Assembly (NCBI RefSeq): GCF_001633165.1
Contig: NZ_CP015418.1
Span: 777,501 to 841,500 of the forward strand
Direction of reading: 5' to 3'
From: Rhodovulum sulfidophilum DSM 1374
GTDB taxonomy: Bacteria; Pseudomonadota; Alphaproteobacteria; Rhodobacterales; Rhodobacteraceae
DNA length: 64,000 nucleotides
Every line of letters starts with the position of its first letter. Positions within the stretch are counted from its first letter, which is position 1. Positions 1 through 11,707 of the stretch are shown one piece after another. Both the position numbers and the translations under genes were made by a program. The notes beneath the pieces were generated by a model. It was not told the origin of the DNA. It worked only from the letters and a program-made list of their open reading frames with translations, and made no database searches.

Positions 1-2565
<2,565 letters not shown>

Positions 2566-2643
2566 ATCCAGTAATAGCCAAGCTATGCTGGTCATCAGCA
2601 ACACAACCCCAGTGTACGCGACTTGGAGAATGGCTCTTCCTCG

Positions 2644-2760
2644 GTTTGGTGGTCATAGCACGAGCAAAACACCCGGCTCCATTCCGAACCCGGCCGTTAA
2701 GTGCCGTCGCGCCGATGGTACTGCGTCTCAAGACGTGGGAGAGTAGGTCGCCGCCAAACC
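2644..2760 (+). rRNA. rrf: 5S ribosomal RNA
   Basis: The sequence begins GTTTGGTGGTCATAGC and ends GTAGGTCGCCGCCAAACC. The two ends pair as helix I (GTTTGG with CCAAAC). Internally it carries CCGAACCCGGCCGTTAAG and GATGGTACTGCG, the usual alphaproteobacterial 5S signature. It lies about 80 bases after the 23S gene, as expected for an rRNA operon. Confidence 0.96.
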
Positions 2761-2855
2761 TAGAAAGAGCCATATAACTCTCTGTTCGATGTTCCGTCCC
2801 TATATCAAAAAGACATGGGACGGACGCGCATGGCTCTCGCCAAGCGCAGAATTGG

Positions 2856-3924
<1,069 letters not shown>

Positions 3925-4083
3925 ATGGTCGATCCCTACATCACCCACAACATGACGCATGAGCAGATCAACACGGCGTTCGACCTGCTGCACGCCGGCA
4001 AGTCGATCCGGTCGGTCATCCACTTCCAGCCGAGCGAAACCATGCTGAACAACAATCTGCCGGGTGTGATCGTCCCCGCGTGA
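3925..4083 (+). pseudogene. Zinc alcohol dehydrogenase, C-terminal remnant (copy 1)
   Basis: About 52 codons read as the C terminus of a class III / zinc-dependent alcohol dehydrogenase: VDPYITHNMTHEQINTAFDL followed by LHAGKSIRSVIHF and a short tail ending PGVIVPA. The rest of the gene is missing and recombinase sequence abuts it. A diverged second copy of the same tail lies in the opposite direction at 29997-30156. The fragment has no catalytic or cofactor domain left. Confidence 0.75.
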
Positions 4084-4121
4084 TCGCCCTCTGCAAGGGA
4101 CAGAGTCAGCAAAGCAATCAG

Positions 4122-4148
4122 AAAGGGCCCGCCAAGAGCGGGCCCTTT
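4122..4148 (+). terminator. Hairpin terminator after the adh tail
   Basis: AAAGGGCCCGC at 4122 pairs perfectly with GCGGGCCCTTT ending at 4148 around a five-base loop. It lies 39 bases after the alcohol dehydrogenase stop codon, so it is probably that gene's original terminator. The downstream T-run is only three bases. Confidence 0.7.
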
Positions 4149-4308
4149 AGGTCGGCCAAGACCATAGCTGCCGCTTTGACTGAAGGCTGCAGATGGCGGG
4201 TGTCACGGTGGCGATACCGTTCACGTCCGGCGCAGCATGACGATCTGCCCTGCTACGAAGGGCGGGAATGTATGTGCCGACTGCTGTTCGCAAGAGCTTT
4301 TGGCGTGG

Positions 4309-4520
4309 CTGCAGATATCGCTGATTTGTATCCGGTCTATGTGTCGGCTCATCATCGACGCCTAGATCCGCTCAATGCAGGTTCTGTCGGTGTGGTCGAG
4401 AGGCTGAGGTTTCGTCGCGAAGCCCACCTTCTACAGAACGACCGGTTCGACGGCACTTGGGGCGATGAGTTCATCTATGCAATATTGAAAGCCGAGTGGG
4501 AGGATCGCCAGGGACTGTAA
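4309..4520 (+). pseudogene. GNAT-family acetyltransferase, C-terminal remnant
   Basis: The last ~65 codons of an open frame read like the end of a RimJ/RimL-type GNAT acetyltransferase: RRLDPLNAGSVGVVERLRFR (acetyl-CoA side of the fold), then RREAHLLQNDRFDGTWGDEF and YAILKAEWE. The sequence upstream in the same frame has no resemblance to the family, so the N-terminal two thirds are lost. The next ~290 bases, up to the IS3 orfA start at 4814, hold no gene I can recognise. Confidence 0.6.
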
Positions 4521-4813
4521 TGGGAGCCCACTCCGTCCCTTGGCGTCTACAGGGCATGCTGCAACCGCGATGAACGGCCGCTTCCGTGATCCTCGGACGG
4601 CGCGGGCTTGAGGTGTCGAACGGCGGCTATCGGCAGAGCGCGCCCGAGCGGGCGGCCCGAGGCGCTCCAAGGCCATGCTGCACCGCCGCAGGTCCGCTCC
4701 GAGCCTTTGCCGTCACCTCTGATTTGGAGGTATGAGCTCCTCCCCGAGAATCGGACAGTGATGTAAGCTACGATCTGACGTCTGCTGGTCTCCAAGAACG
4801 AGGAGATCGGAGC

Positions 4814-5107
4814 ATGTCGAAACGCAGGAACCATGACGCGGGCTTCAAGGCTCGCGTGGCGCTGGAAGCCGTGAAGGGCGAGCGCACCGTGTCGGAGCTG
4901 GCCGCGGAATACGGCGTGCATCCGACCATGATCCATCAATGGAAGAAGGCGCTGCTCGAGGGGGCGTCGGACATCTTTGAACGCGGCGGAAAGAAGAAGG
5001 CAGAGGTCGACGGCGAGACGGCGCGGTCGCTGCACGCCAAGATCGGGGAACTGGCAGTCGCCAACGATTTTTTGTCACGAAAGCTCAAGCCCTGGACCGG
5101 CAAGTGA
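4814..5107 (+). CDS. IS3-family transposase OrfA
   Basis: This 97-residue protein has the helix-turn-helix typical of IS3 OrfA (NHDAGFKARVALEAVKGERT, then VSELAAEYGVHPTMIHQWKK) followed by a leucine-zipper-like region. It would bind the IS ends as part of the OrfAB transposase. The start follows GGAGATCGGAGC. The stop overlaps the OrfB start (GTGA), the usual IS3 arrangement. The element cannot move by itself because OrfB is cut short. Confidence 0.85.
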   Translation: MSKRRNHDAGFKARVALEAVKGERTVSELAAEYGVHPTMIHQWKKALLEGASDIFERGGKKKAEVDGETARSLHAKIGELAVANDFLSRKLKPWTGK

Positions 5108-5345
5108 GGCGCGGGATGATCGAACGCTCTCAGCCCACGCTGTCGGTCGGTGAGCAATGCCGCCCGCTGTCGATCTCGCGGTCGTCGTTCTACTACACAC
5201 CGCAGGGCGAGACCGCAGTGAACCTGGCGCTTATGCAACTGATCGACCGGCAATTCCTGGAAACGCCGTTCTACGGCGTCCAGCAGATGACTTGGCACCT
5301 ACAGAACGAGGGCCATGCCGTGAACGTAAAGCGCATCCGGCGGCT
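5104..5345 (+). pseudogene. IS3-family transposase OrfB, N-terminal remnant
   Basis: The first ~80 residues match the N-terminal HTH_21 region of IS3 OrfB (SVGEQCRPLSISRSSFYYTP, then YGVQQMTWHLQNEGHAVNVK). At about 5345 the reading breaks into unrelated sequence belonging to an IS5-type element on the other strand, so the DDE catalytic domain is gone. This shows a later insertion or recombination into the IS3 copy. Confidence 0.8.
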
Positions 5346-5367
5346 GGGGCCACGGTCCCCTACAACT

Positions 5368-5602
5368 GTGGGGGCCATACTCCCTTGGGGTTTCGCGCCA
5401 CCGCAAGCCGTTGCGATTGATGAAGATAATGCCACTCAGAGCACGTCGATCATCAACTCTGGGCTTGCCATGCGACTTCGGAAAGTAAGGCTCCAGACGT
5501 GCCATCTGTGCGTCGCTCAACCAGAAAAGATCAGACATGGTCACCACTCGTTTTCGAACGGTGAATCATGCACGCCGAACCAAATCAATGGGCCCTGACC
5601 CT
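5368..5602 (-). mobile_element. IS5-family element, 5' end fragment
   Basis: On the minus strand, the transposase N terminus starts at 5538 (MSDLFWLSDAQMARLEPYFP, then DRRALSGIIFINRNGLRWRE) and breaks after EYGPH at about 5371. The element end, GGGTCAGGGCCCATTG read on the minus strand, lies near 5587-5602, as in IS1031/IS427-group elements. Only about 57 codons of the transposase remain and no catalytic residue is present. Confidence 0.75.
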
Positions 5603-5745
5603 AAGCGCGGACCCAGATCACCGCAATCGCCCGCCCTGCTGCGCGAGACGAAAGCTCCGCGCGTCGGGCGATTGCTCAACCTGCGCCAACCGGCGTAAAC
5701 ACAAATTGGGCTCCGGTCGCGGCTGGATGAAAGTTCAGTGGTAAG

Positions 5746-5890
5746 TCAAGCACGCCAGCGGTAATGGGTAAACTGCGTCACCCCGATGGACCGCACCGCC
5801 TCCGCCACTGATCGACCCTGCGATACCAGCAAGTCGACCTGCCTAGGCTTCGCGCCGATCTCCTCCGGCTTGTGCCTCTTCTGCGCTTTG
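5746..5890 (-). mobile_element. IS3-family OrfA fragment
   Basis: A minus-strand frame ends KRHKPEEIGAKPRQVDLLVS, QGRSVAEAVRSIGVTQFTHY, RWRA: the HTH_Tnp_1 segment of another IS3-family OrfA. It lacks its own start and the rest of the element. The flanking stretches 5603-5745 and 5891-6113 contain nothing I recognise. Confidence 0.6.
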
Positions 5891-6113
5891 TTGTATAATC
5901 GAAGGATCTCGCGTCGCCGAGTGGCTCTCGAGGCCGGACATTGCGCTGCTTGGCGAGCAGGAACCCTTCGTACAAGCCGCTGCAGCCGCTGATTTCTTCG
6001 ATTGTGCAATAACAGCCCTCTTCTGGCCCATTCATTCGTCCTCCATTTAGCTCGAAAGCCTACTTCGGGGAGGACCACTTTTCAGCGGACAGGCCAGACG
6101 CGGGTCTATGCTT

Positions 6114-7073
6114 TCATCCCTTTCGGTTCATTTTATTTGGCAACACTCCAAACTCCTTGCGAAAAGCTGCCGAAAAATGGCTGAGATTAATATAGCCGAG
6201 ATCTGCCGCGACCGTAGTTACAGAAGCGCGTCCGATCGAAAGTCGATGGTGCGCTGCGTGCATTCGCTCTCGCTGAAACAGTTTGTAGGGGCTCGTGCCG
6301 AAGAGTTTTTTGAAACCGCGTGTGAGTGAGGGGGCGCTCAGACCAGCCTCGTGCGCAAGTGCAGGAATACTGGGCGCAGCACTCAAATCCGCCAGAAGCA
6401 AATCTCTCGCGTGCAAAAGCTGACGTCTCAAATCGGGGTTCACGCTTTCGACGCGCGAAGGCGTCCGACATTCCAGAAACAAGCCTGCGATCGATAGCGC
6501 CTGTGCCTGGAACCAAAGCGGATGGCGTTGTGATGGCTGGTCACGATCGTGAAATGCAAGCTCGCGGTTCAGCATATGAATGACGGCGGACAGCTCTCCC
6601 CCGAGATAACCCCCGCTTGAGCCGCCATGTTTGGTGAGCTCTACAAGCTCGGTGTCGTCATCATCCACCCATTGGTTGAACAGGTTGTTTTCGACCATGA
6701 TCGTCAGGTTCTCGAGCGCCCCCTTCTGCCGGTAGATGCCACTGCGCCCTGGCCGATATTCTATTGAACCCGTGTTGCATCGCACAGGCAGGACGGCGTC
6801 TGGCTTGTCAGTGAAGCTCCGCGAGGCAGTGCCCTTGAGATTCGTGGTGAAGCTCAGGCTGACACGGTCGCTGTCGTCTTTCAGCGGCAGCTCCATGCCG
6901 CCCTGAAAACTGCCAGCCCAGTAAAGGAGGTCTACCCCGTCCTGCAACTTGAGGAAGACGGCTCGACATTGACGGCCCTGCGTGGGGTGGAACAGACCGG
7001 TGTCACGTAAGGCCTTGGAAACCGGTATGAAACCACGCGCCTCCCCAAATGCATGTCCCATCGCCTGCCCCAT
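6114..7073 (-). CDS. AraC-family regulator of siderophore uptake
   Basis: A 319-residue transcription factor. The C-terminal ~100 residues carry the double helix-turn-helix of AraC/XylS proteins (IPALAHEAGLSAPSLTRGFK, then VTTVAADLGYINLSHFSAAF). The N-terminal half is a ligand-sensing domain like that of PchR/YbtA/RhrA. It is transcribed away from a TonB receptor and an RhtX-type permease, the same arrangement as rhrA/rhtA/rhtX and ybtA/fyuA, so it probably activates them when the ferric siderophore is present. The ATG at 7073 lies five bases after a TATAAT-like box; ATG at 7061 is a plausible alternative start. Confidence 0.85.
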   Translation of the reverse strand: MGQAMGHAFGEARGFIPVSKALRDTGLFHPTQGRQCRAVFLKLQDGVDLLYWAGSFQGGMELPLKDDSDRVSLSFTTNLKGTASRSFTDKPDAVLPVRCNTGSIEYRPGRSGIYRQKGALENLTIMVENNLFNQWVDDDDTELVELTKHGGSSGGYLGGELSAVIHMLNRELAFHDRDQPSQRHPLWFQAQALSIAGLFLECRTPSRVESVNPDLRRQLLHARDLLLADLSAAPSIPALAHEAGLSAPSLTRGFKKLFGTSPYKLFQRERMHAAHHRLSIGRASVTTVAADLGYINLSHFSAAFRKEFGVLPNKMNRKG

Positions 7074-7149
7074 TTGGAATTATACCTGATTGATTGTATC
7101 AGGATTGTGTTTGATCGAAATCGGGCGGCACGGCAAGGCGTGATCTGAT
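7074..7149. promoter_or_regulatory. Divergent promoter with inverted repeat
   Basis: The gap between the AraC gene and the receptor holds the inverted repeat CCTGAT (7085-7090) / ATCAGG (7098-7103) and two direct GATTGT repeats. A TATAAT-like box reads on the minus strand at 7079-7084. It is a candidate operator for the AraC protein; no Fur-type palindrome is obvious. Confidence 0.45.
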
Positions 7150-7191
7150 TTGTCCCGCGTGAGATCACAGTCATGGAGCCCGAAACGTCCT

Positions 7192-9312
7192 ATGCACTTG
7201 CCAGCACGCCCTTATTCCCGTCCGCGGGGCCTCGTTGTGATCCTGACGATCAGCACGGTCACCTTCCTGCCCCCCATGGCCAAGGCCCAAGAGCAGGTGT
7301 CATCCGAGTTCCTGGGGGTTGTTCAACTCGATCCGATCACAATCAACGGGCAGGATGATCCCCTCAATTTCTCCTCCGTGCATGAGGGTGAAGATATCGA
7401 AAAGGGGCGGTTGCGAAATTTCGAAGATGTTCTGCGGGCAACCCCCGGGATTGGTGTGAACTCGTCGGGGGGAACGAACCTCTCGACTATCTACATCCGC
7501 GGTGTCGGGTCGATGTATCCCATGAGCCTCGATGACAGTGCGGCAACATTTACACTGGACGGCAGCCCGTTGAGCGCGCGGCATATCTCGCTGGGAACAC
7601 TCGACGCGGAGCGGATCGAGGTCCTGAAAGGGCCTCAGGGTACGAAATCCTCCGCTGCGGCTTTGGCCGGGACTGTCAATGTGATCACTGCAAAACCGAG
7701 CCGTGTGCAGGAAGGATATCTGCGCAGCGAGATCGGACAGGAGGGGCAGTACCTTCTGGAAGGGGCCGTGGGTGGGCCGTTGTCCGAGACGTTGAGCGGT
7801 CGGGTGGCCCTCCGCTATTCTGGCAGTGAACATTGGGTGGAAAACCTGCAGACGGGCGGGCCGGTGAGCGACCCGAAGGAGTTTGCGTTCCGTGGCTCGC
7901 TTCTGTGGGAGGGGCAACAGGGAACATCGGCCTTGCTGACATATGAGCACCAGAAGATAGAGGCATTGCCCAATCTGATCATGCTCAAGCCCTATGATCG
8001 CTACGGCAAGCTTGATCTTCCCCGGGGCCTCTACGATCAGGTCGAAAAGTCGATTGATCGCACATCGCTTCAGATTACGCACGATCTCGGGGGGAGCCGG
8101 ATCACCTCGCTCACCTCCTATCTGACCGGCGATAATACAGAGGTCGCGGCGTATGACCGGATCCTCTACGAGGCCCTTTATGGCACACCGGGAGAGTTCT
8201 GGAATATCGATGAGGCGCGGGAAAAGGTCTTCAATCAGGACATCCGGTGGGCGTCCTCGGAAGGGGCCCCATTCGATTGGGTCATCGGGGCCTCTTTTGA
8301 GCATTTCGATGGGTCTTATGATACGCCGCGAAATACATACGGGACGTCCAGCGCGACGTTCCGCGATTTCGAAAGTGAACGCTATGCGCTTTACGGCAAC
8401 GTGACGATCCCTCTGGGGGGCGAGGTGGATCTGAGTGCCGGGCTGAGGCAAAACTGGACGGAGTCCAGCTACGATGGCGCCTATCACGGCGGCAGCTCGA
8501 TTGTGTATGAGAGCCGCTCGCGTAGCGAAGACTTTCTGACGGGGCAGCTTGGCCTGTCCTGGGATGTCTTTCCTGCAACCACGCTCCACGCAAAAATCGC
8601 GCGTGGTCATGTGCCGGGTGGCTATAATATCTACGCCACACAACCGGCCGATAGCGACCCCTATCATGGTGCAACGAACGACACTGTTGAAGTCGGTTTT
8701 TCGACTGCTTTCGCGGATGGCGCACTGGAGTTGAACGGCGCCTTGTTCGCCAGTCAGGTCGACAACAATCACCTTTTGAGCTACGATTCAGTGACCTATG
8801 TCGTCAGCACTCTGAATGCCGATACCAAAAGCCGCGGCCTGGAGCTTCAGGGCACTTGGCATGCCAGCCCCGCGTTTTCCATTTCGGCCGGTGTGAGCTA
8901 TGTCGATGCCGAAATCACCTCAAATGTATTCGGGATCGGCGACGGGGATGTCAATTCCGGAAACAAGGTGCCCGATGTCGCCCCTTGGACCGCTCATCTC
9001 TCGACGAATTACAGGCGAACGGTGCAGTCGTTTCTAGGGCTTGCAAATCCGATTCTTGACGCGCGGCTTGACTATAGTTTCGTCGGGAGCCGCCCAGCTG
9101 ACCCACAGAACCATTTCGATCTCGACCCTTATCACAAGCTCGATATGCGACTGGAGCTGACGCAAGGGCAAACCGAGTATTATGTCGCCGTGGAGAACCT
9201 GCTGGATGAGCAGATCGAGCTTTACGGCTACTATGCACCTGACAGTGGCGCGAGTTATGGTGGGATCGCCCGTGGGCGCGCAGTGACCGTCGGCCTGACG
9301 CACAGGTTCTGA
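7192..9312 (+). CDS. TonB-dependent siderophore receptor (FyuA-like)
   Basis: A 706-residue outer-membrane receptor. The N-terminal signal peptide ends near AKAQEQ. The plug domain follows (LRNFEDVLRATPGIGVNSSG, IYIRGVGSMYPMSLDDS, ERIEVLKGPQGT, AGTVNVITAKP), then the 22-strand barrel ending in the aromatic C-terminal signature RAVTVGLTHRF. Size and plug motifs resemble FyuA and rhizobactin-type receptors. The longest frame begins at TTG 7150, but ATG 7192 gives a normal signal peptide. The permease gene follows after two bases, so they form one operon. The substrate siderophore cannot be read from the sequence. Confidence 0.88.
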   Translation: MHLPARPYSRPRGLVVILTISTVTFLPPMAKAQEQVSSEFLGVVQLDPITINGQDDPLNFSSVHEGEDIEKGRLRNFEDVLRATPGIGVNSSGGTNLSTIYIRGVGSMYPMSLDDSAATFTLDGSPLSARHISLGTLDAERIEVLKGPQGTKSSAAALAGTVNVITAKPSRVQEGYLRSEIGQEGQYLLEGAVGGPLSETLSGRVALRYSGSEHWVENLQTGGPVSDPKEFAFRGSLLWEGQQGTSALLTYEHQKIEALPNLIMLKPYDRYGKLDLPRGLYDQVEKSIDRTSLQITHDLGGSRITSLTSYLTGDNTEVAAYDRILYEALYGTPGEFWNIDEAREKVFNQDIRWASSEGAPFDWVIGASFEHFDGSYDTPRNTYGTSSATFRDFESERYALYGNVTIPLGGEVDLSAGLRQNWTESSYDGAYHGGSSIVYESRSRSEDFLTGQLGLSWDVFPATTLHAKIARGHVPGGYNIYATQPADSDPYHGATNDTVEVGFSTAFADGALELNGALFASQVDNNHLLSYDSVTYVVSTLNADTKSRGLELQGTWHASPAFSISAGVSYVDAEITSNVFGIGDGDVNSGNKVPDVAPWTAHLSTNYRRTVQSFLGLANPILDARLDYSFVGSRPADPQNHFDLDPYHKLDMRLELTQGQTEYYVAVENLLDEQIELYGYYAPDSGASYGGIARGRAVTVGLTHRF

Positions 9313-9314
9313 TC

Positions 9315-10541
9315 ATGGCGGATGATTTGCGGTGTGAGGGTGGCACCGATGTCCTGGGCATGCGTCAATGGACTCTTCTCGCAAGCCTCTACTCGACGCA
9401 ATATCTCGGCCTTAACTTTTTCGTGGTCGCCCTGGTGGCAATCCTTCGGACCGAGGGAGCCCAGCTCGATGTATTGGGGCTGGTCTACATGCTGGGACTG
9501 ATCTGGCCGCTTAAACTGATCTGGGCTCCGATGATAGATCGCTTCACGATCGGCCGAGGCGGCCATTTCCGCGGCTGGCTGCTGTTGACGCAGGGACTTT
9601 TGGTCTTGCTTCTGCTGGCAATTGGCAGGTTCGATGTGATCGACGATTTTCCACTCGTCTATGCGCTCTGTCTTGGCGTGGCGTTACTGGCCGCGACCCA
9701 GGACATCGCCGTGGATGGGCTGGCATGTCGCCTATTGCCAGAGACCGGCCGTGGTTTGGGGAACGGATTGCAGATCGCTGGTGGCCTGGTGGGAAATATG
9801 GTGGGAGGCGGTCTGATTTTGATGCTCTACCCCCAGATCGGTTGGGAAGGCTGTTTGACACTCCTTGCGGTTCTCACGGCGATTCCCGCGGTTCAGCTCA
9901 TTGGCTTCGAGGAACCCGCCTGGCAGAGATACGGGGATGCGACGGGTAAGCTCTATCGCAGGATGACGGTGTTCTGGTGGCAGCCGGGACAGAGGTGCTG
10001 GTTGGGAATAGTCCTGCTCGTTTCGGCATCGAGCGGAATGGCTTATGCTGTTCTGATGCCGCTTTTGGTAGATCAGGGATGGGGGCCAGCCCGGATCGGC
10101 CTGGTGGTGAATGTGTTCGGCTCCATTGCCGGTCTCGTCGCTGCCCTGATCAGCGGATGGCTCATGCATCGCCTCAGTCGTCGCGACGCGCTGGTTATGG
10201 GGGTGGGCCTTCAGATCACCGGTGTCGCAGCGCTTCTATTGCCGGCCTGGGGGCTCACACAAGCAGCGGCGTTTGGTGCGATCGCCTATTTCCTGTGCTA
10301 TAATCCGGTTTCGGTCGTGATGGCGACCATGATGATGGACCGCGCCGCGCCGCAAAGCGCCGCCACGGATTTCACCTTGCAGTTTACGTCCGGACAATTC
10401 GCCGCGATTGCGGCCATGTCTGCAGGTGCGGCCATGGCCGCTCAGATTGGGTATGGAGGCGTTCTGGGTGTCGCTCTCGGCGCCGGATCGGTGGCTTTGT
10501 TGCTAGCCGTGGGGTTCGGTCGAAGCCGAGCCGCAGGATGA
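9315..10541 (+). CDS. RhtX/FptX-type siderophore permease (MFS)
   Basis: A 408-residue inner-membrane protein with about 12 predicted membrane helices and the motif ATQDIAVDGLACRLLP typical of the AmpG/RhtX/FptX branch of the major facilitator superfamily. RhtX and FptX each replace an ABC transporter as the single inner-membrane importer of a ferric siderophore (rhizobactin 1021, pyochelin). The gene starts two bases after the receptor stop with no good ribosome site of its own, implying translational coupling. No siderophore biosynthesis genes are in the window, so uptake of a foreign siderophore is likely. Confidence 0.85.
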   Translation: MADDLRCEGGTDVLGMRQWTLLASLYSTQYLGLNFFVVALVAILRTEGAQLDVLGLVYMLGLIWPLKLIWAPMIDRFTIGRGGHFRGWLLLTQGLLVLLLLAIGRFDVIDDFPLVYALCLGVALLAATQDIAVDGLACRLLPETGRGLGNGLQIAGGLVGNMVGGGLILMLYPQIGWEGCLTLLAVLTAIPAVQLIGFEEPAWQRYGDATGKLYRRMTVFWWQPGQRCWLGIVLLVSASSGMAYAVLMPLLVDQGWGPARIGLVVNVFGSIAGLVAALISGWLMHRLSRRDALVMGVGLQITGVAALLLPAWGLTQAAAFGAIAYFLCYNPVSVVMATMMMDRAAPQSAATDFTLQFTSGQFAAIAAMSAGAAMAAQIGYGGVLGVALGAGSVALLLAVGFGRSRAAG

Positions 10542-10565
10542 AGCGTTGGAGCGGTTCTGGCTCAT

Positions 10566-10830
10566 ATGGCTTTGTTGCACAAATCGCCTCTGGGGAGTCA
10601 CTACTTGAATCCAGCACGATAGCGGGGAGACCATAAGCAGTTGCCCCCCCCGAAAACGACAAGACCACGAACTGGTCGTCCTGCAATGAAGCATTGAGAC
10701 AGGCGTTGTTGCGCAAATGCAGTATGGATTCATGTTGCGAATCCAGGGTGCTAGCCAGTTGGCATGAGCAGACCTGCGAAGACCACCACCTGGCGTGGCT
10801 ATAGGCCCGCCAGTTCTTGATCTGGTAGGT
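10566..10830. mobile_element. IS5/IS903-type element remnants
   Basis: GGCTTTGTTGCACAAATCG at 10566 is an IS end. From 10702 the sequence GCGTTGTTGCGCAAATGCAG, followed by ATGAGCAGACCTGCGAAGAC at 10764, is the left end and first codons (MSRPAKTT) of an IS5-family transposase that stops after about 17 codons. The same end and start occur at 24583-24645. From 10830 to 11009 nothing recognisable is seen. Confidence 0.65.
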
Positions 10831-11009
10831 CGGCGGTAATAGTCGCTTACGCCTCCCAGCTATCACTCTGGATTCAAGCAACAAATCTCCAAGCCGATTT
10901 GCGTAACATAGCCCATTCCAATTGCAGGTGACCGCGACACTGAACCAGCTATATTCGGTATTGATCCGACAAGGAGACCCAGACATGGTACAGTAGATGG
11001 TGGTTATCC

Positions 11010-11175
11010 GGTATGTCCGGCCAACCTTAAAAGGGAACGCGGTGCGGGCTTAGGCCCAACGCCGTGACTGCCCCCGCAACTGTAGGCGGCGAGCGACCCC
11101 GAAGCGACCACTGGGCAGCAAGGCCCGGGAAGGATCGGGGGAGCGGCGACCCGCGAGTCAGGAGACCTGCCATCT
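11010..11175 (+). promoter_or_regulatory. Cobalamin (B12) riboswitch
   Basis: The aptamer shows the conserved blocks in order: AAAAGGGAACGCGGTG near 11030, ACTGCCCCCGCAACTGTAGG (the B12 core) near 11066, CCACTGGGCAGC near 11108, GGGAAGG near 11128, and the B12 box CGCGAGTCAGGAGACCTGCC ending near 11171. A GC-rich hairpin (GGGCGGGGTGCCCCGG) and GAGGAG follow at about 11191-11217, a likely expression platform hiding a ribosome site. It reads toward the small gene at 11291 and the methyltransferase at 11708, which would be repressed when cobalamin is plentiful. Confidence 0.92.
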
Positions 11176-11290
11176 GTTCGATACCAACCCGGGCGGGGTG
11201 CCCCGGACGAGGAGCAGATAAGATGGACCATGCCGTCCTGAGACTATTGCTACCGCCGGTTGACTCCGCCCCATTCGCGCGGAGGGCGCA

Positions 11291-11593
11291 ATGCATCTTC
11301 ACACCACGATCAACGGACCCATCATGGCGCCCGAAAGTCCTGAACGGGCCCGGGAACAGGGACAGTTGGGCTACATGCAATGGCTCGGTTCGATGCCCGG
11401 CAACGCGCCCTACAAGGACGAGGCGATCTACGCCTGTATCGCGGCCATGGATCTGGAGCGATCGAAACCGGCCGTCGCGGTGTTCTGCGAACTGATCCGG
11501 GCCTCCCTGCGTAAGCCGCTCCGCCGCCTTGATCTTGCCCTGCCCCGACCGCGACGGCGCGGAGGCGCAGCTGTACGACGTTCCCGCCTCTGA
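11291..11593 (+). CDS. Small protein of unknown function downstream of B12 riboswitch
   Basis: A 100-residue protein starting at ATG after the ribosome site GGAGGG. It has an acidic/helical first half (ERAREQGQLGYMQWL, AIYACIAAMDLERSKPAVAV) and a very basic end (RRLDLALPRPRRRGG then RRSRL). It has no signal peptide or membrane segment. I do not recognise the family. Its position between a cobalamin riboswitch and a homocysteine methyltransferase suggests a role in methionine or methyl-group metabolism, but that is only context. A second ATG with GAGGAG upstream at 11223 opens another frame that looks like chance. Confidence 0.55.
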   Translation: MHLHTTINGPIMAPESPERAREQGQLGYMQWLGSMPGNAPYKDEAIYACIAAMDLERSKPAVAVFCELIRASLRKPLRRLDLALPRPRRRGGAAVRRSRL

Positions 11594-11707
11594 GACAGTC
11601 GGCGCGCGCCCCGCGCCGATCCGAGGATCAATTGCGCCGGACCGCGGCCCGCGACCAGTCAGACTCGGCGCTCCCCCAACGATGGTCGTCACTTCTGAAG
11701 AAGGATC

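Noticed and set aside
11223..11495. A possible leader peptide or gene starting at ATG 11223 after GAGGAG
   Set aside because: Its codon use and product look random after the first residues, and it overlaps the better-supported gene at 11291 in another frame. The ribosome site may still belong to the riboswitch expression platform.
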